The notes under the pieces were generated by a model that worked only from the letters and a program-made list of their open reading frames with translations, did not search any database and was not told where the DNA came from. DNA of 64,000 nucleotides from an uncultured Bacteroides sp. (GTDB lineage Bacteria > Bacteroidota > Bacteroidia > Bacteroidales > Bacteroidaceae), in NCBI GenBank assembly GCA_949289345.1, contig CASENS010000006.1, forward strand, positions 1 through 64,000, given 5' to 3'. A program made the translations under genes and the position numbers. How positions within the stretch are numbered: position 1 is the first letter of the stretch; every line of letters starts with the position of its first letter. Below are positions 62,426 to 64,000 of the stretch, in pieces.

Positions 62426-63484
62426 CTATCTTGAAACCCTTCCGGACATATTGCCCCGCACAAGTTCCAGTACCTCTTCCGCCGAAACTTGATTGAAATC
62501 ACCGTACACGGTGTTTTTCAACGCTGAAGCAGCGAGGGCAAACTGTAATGCACGACTGGACTCATCAGGCCAAGTTCGCAATCCATAAATCATCCCACCT
62601 ACAAAGGCATCACCCGCCCCCACACGATCCACCTCGTTGGCAATGTCGTAGATACCCGTATGGAGAAAACTGTCACCAGAAAGCAGGACAGCAGCCAACA
62701 GGTTATGATTGGATGACAGACTGTGACGCAACTCCAGGAATACGTGCTTACACCGGGGCACCATTGAAGACACACGGCGGGTGAAAGCCTCAAAACGAGG
62801 CAAGTCGGCGACAAAGGACACATCATGCACACTGTCAGCCCGGAAACCAACCGGCTCCACCCCCAGAATCTCCCGATACTCCGGCTCGGCTCCAAACAAC
62901 ACATCACTGTACTGTACCAAAGGCATCATCACCTCAGCAGCCGTACATCCATAATTCCAGAGTTTACTACGATAGTTCAAATCGCATGAAATAGTCAACC
63001 CCATCCGATCGGCCGCCTGCAGAGCTTCACGGCAGACTTCGGCCCCATCGTACGACAAAGCCGCTGCAATACCTGACCAATGGAACCAATCAGCACCTCT
63101 AAACACCCGTTCCCAGTCCACCATACCCGGACGTAGCGTAGCGAAAGCACTCCCCTCACGATCATACACCACGTTGCTATTACGCATGGCAGCTCCACGT
63201 TCCATAAAATACAGTCCCATGCGATTTCCACCATATACAATGTGATCCGTACCCACACCCTGTCCCCTCAGAACGGATACGCAGGAACGGCCCAAAGCAT
63301 TATCTGGCAATCGGGTGACAAACTCTACGGGCATTCCCAAACCAGCCAACTCTACAGCCACATTCGCCTCGCTTCCGCCAAAAGTGGCTATGTACTCGTC
63401 CGCCTGCACGAAACGTTGGAAACCTTTTGTAGTGAGCCTCATCATCACTTCTCCGAAAGCCACCACTTTCTTCTCATTCATCAT
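62426..63484 (-). CDS. PfkB-family sugar kinase, probable 2-keto-3-deoxygluconate kinase
   Basis: A 352-residue ribokinase-fold enzyme from the ATG at 63484 (a second ATG follows directly, and another in-frame ATG lies at 63496). The N-terminal signature reads VVAFGEVMMRLTTKGFQRFV, then YIATFGGSEANVAVELAGLG. The C-terminal ATP/anion-hole motif with catalytic Asp is EVDRVGAGDAFVGGMIYGLR. This resembles KdgK, which phosphorylates 2-keto-3-deoxygluconate from uronic acid breakdown, and would fit the GH105 and GH67 enzymes in the same window. The substrate is inferred. It follows the esterase gene by 30 bases, so they may form one operon. Confidence 0.88.
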   Translation of the reverse strand: MMNEKKVVAFGEVMMRLTTKGFQRFVQADEYIATFGGSEANVAVELAGLGMPVEFVTRLPDNALGRSCVSVLRGQGVGTDHIVYGGNRMGLYFMERGAAMRNSNVVYDREGSAFATLRPGMVDWERVFRGADWFHWSGIAAALSYDGAEVCREALQAADRMGLTISCDLNYRSKLWNYGCTAAEVMMPLVQYSDVLFGAEPEYREILGVEPVGFRADSVHDVSFVADLPRFEAFTRRVSSMVPRCKHVFLELRHSLSSNHNLLAAVLLSGDSFLHTGIYDIANEVDRVGAGDAFVGGMIYGLRTWPDESSRALQFALAASALKNTVYGDFNQVSAEEVLELVRGNMSGRVSR

Positions 63485-63514
63485 TATTCCCTCCAAGTTT
63501 AATAACCATATTTT

Positions 63515-64000
63515 TTATTTAATCACTCCCGCACGTTGGAAATACTTTTCGAAAAACAAGAGCTGATAATCAATAGCGTTGTTCCAATAGACAGCTTTAT
63601 GTCCGCCAGGACGGGTAATGAAATCATGGTCTATACCCCGTGCCAAAAGGCGCTGATGCAACGTTTTGTTCACCTCCAGAAAGAAGTCTTCCTCACCACA
63701 ATCAATGATAAGAGCCAACGAACCTTGGTCCAGCATACCGATCTGATTGATGACAGTGTGTTCATCCCAACGTTTCTTATTTGAGGCATATTCGCCCAGC
63801 TGCTCTTTCATCAACCAATTCTGCGGGAAAGGACGTATGTCCACCCCCCCACTGGTACTTCCAGCCGCTCCAAATATGTCCTGATGGCGTATGGCATTCC
63901 ACAAAGCGCCATGCCCCCCCATGCTATAACCAGTAACGGCTCGTCCTTCCCGTCGGGGTACAGTGGCATAATGAGCGTCCGTATAAGCTACTAATTCATT
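63515..64000 (-). CDS. Putative esterase, 5' end beyond the window
   Basis: The frame is open to the window edge, giving at least 161 residues. It shows the alpha/beta-hydrolase nucleophile elbow GRAVTGYSMGGHGALWNAIR with the Ser in G-Y-S-M-G, then LALIIDCGEEDFFLEVNKTL with the likely acid Asp, and FITRPGGHKAVYWNNAIDYQ with the catalytic His. This is the layout of the esterase D / feruloyl esterase group, which removes acyl groups from sugars. The N-terminus and any signal peptide lie outside. It is probably co-transcribed with the PfkB kinase. Confidence 0.85.
   Translation of the reverse strand, partial: NELVAYTDAHYATVPRREGRAVTGYSMGGHGALWNAIRHQDIFGAAGSTSGGVDIRPFPQNWLMKEQLGEYASNKKRWDEHTVINQIGMLDQGSLALIIDCGEEDFFLEVNKTLHQRLLARGIDHDFITRPGGHKAVYWNNAIDYQLLFFEKYFQRAGVIK

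Overview
The window looks like a chromosomal segment of a gut Bacteroidales bacterium (Bacteroides/Phocaeicola type). Signs are a SusC-like TonB-linked porin, a dense set of secreted glycoside hydrolases, lipoprotein signals, a type III fructose-1,6-bisphosphatase, promoters with the Bacteroidetes TAnnTTTG -7 box (several with a TTTG element 19-20 bases upstream), and few Shine-Dalgarno sequences. The species cannot be fixed from the sequence alone.

Region 1 (1-11.4 kb) is an accessory island. A possible mobilisation-gene tail and a coiled-coil membrane protein lie on the plus strand. Facing them is a compact minus-strand type VI secretion (T6SS) effector module, read right to left: VgrG spike, TPR protein (likely adaptor), small two-helix membrane protein, full-length Rhs with a C-terminal toxin, its presumed immunity gene, then a decayed second rhs. 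That second copy keeps an N-terminal scrap and a C-terminal cassette with a GIY-YIG-like toxin, and is followed by a leucine-rich-repeat immunity candidate. No T6SS structural genes other than vgrG are present, so the baseplate, sheath and membrane complex must be elsewhere. The island abuts a SusC gene that has lost its 3' end, with no SusD.

Region 2 (11.5-29.9 kb) is a minus-strand polysaccharide-degrading cluster: GH76, GH125, GH105, GH97, GH67, an uncharacterised 646-residue secreted protein, an FAD oxidoreductase and GH2, all with gaps of 1-40 bases, followed by an SGNH hydrolase after a palindromic repeat. The mix points to an alpha-mannose-rich, uronate-containing glycan, but the substrate is not settled.

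Region 3 (30-46.4 kb) is mostly housekeeping: CCA-adding-type enzyme, tRNA-Trp, 5'-nucleotidase, Crp/Fnr regulator, a Ser-Lys-Glu tRNA operon, DedA, an AspT/YidE-type transporter, fructose-1,6-bisphosphatase, a surface-repeat protein, acyl-CoA ligase and a Wzz/Wza-type polysaccharide export pair.

Region 4 (46.8-64 kb) handles galactose and other sugars: GH35, GH43, galactokinase, sugar permease, aldose epimerase and mannose-6-phosphate isomerase. After these come ClpB, a LolC/E-type permease, an aminotransferase, a fucose-isomerase-like protein, a PfkB kinase of the KdgK type, and an esterase cut by the window edge. Several intergenic regions hold long palindromes or short repeats that the genes do not explain.
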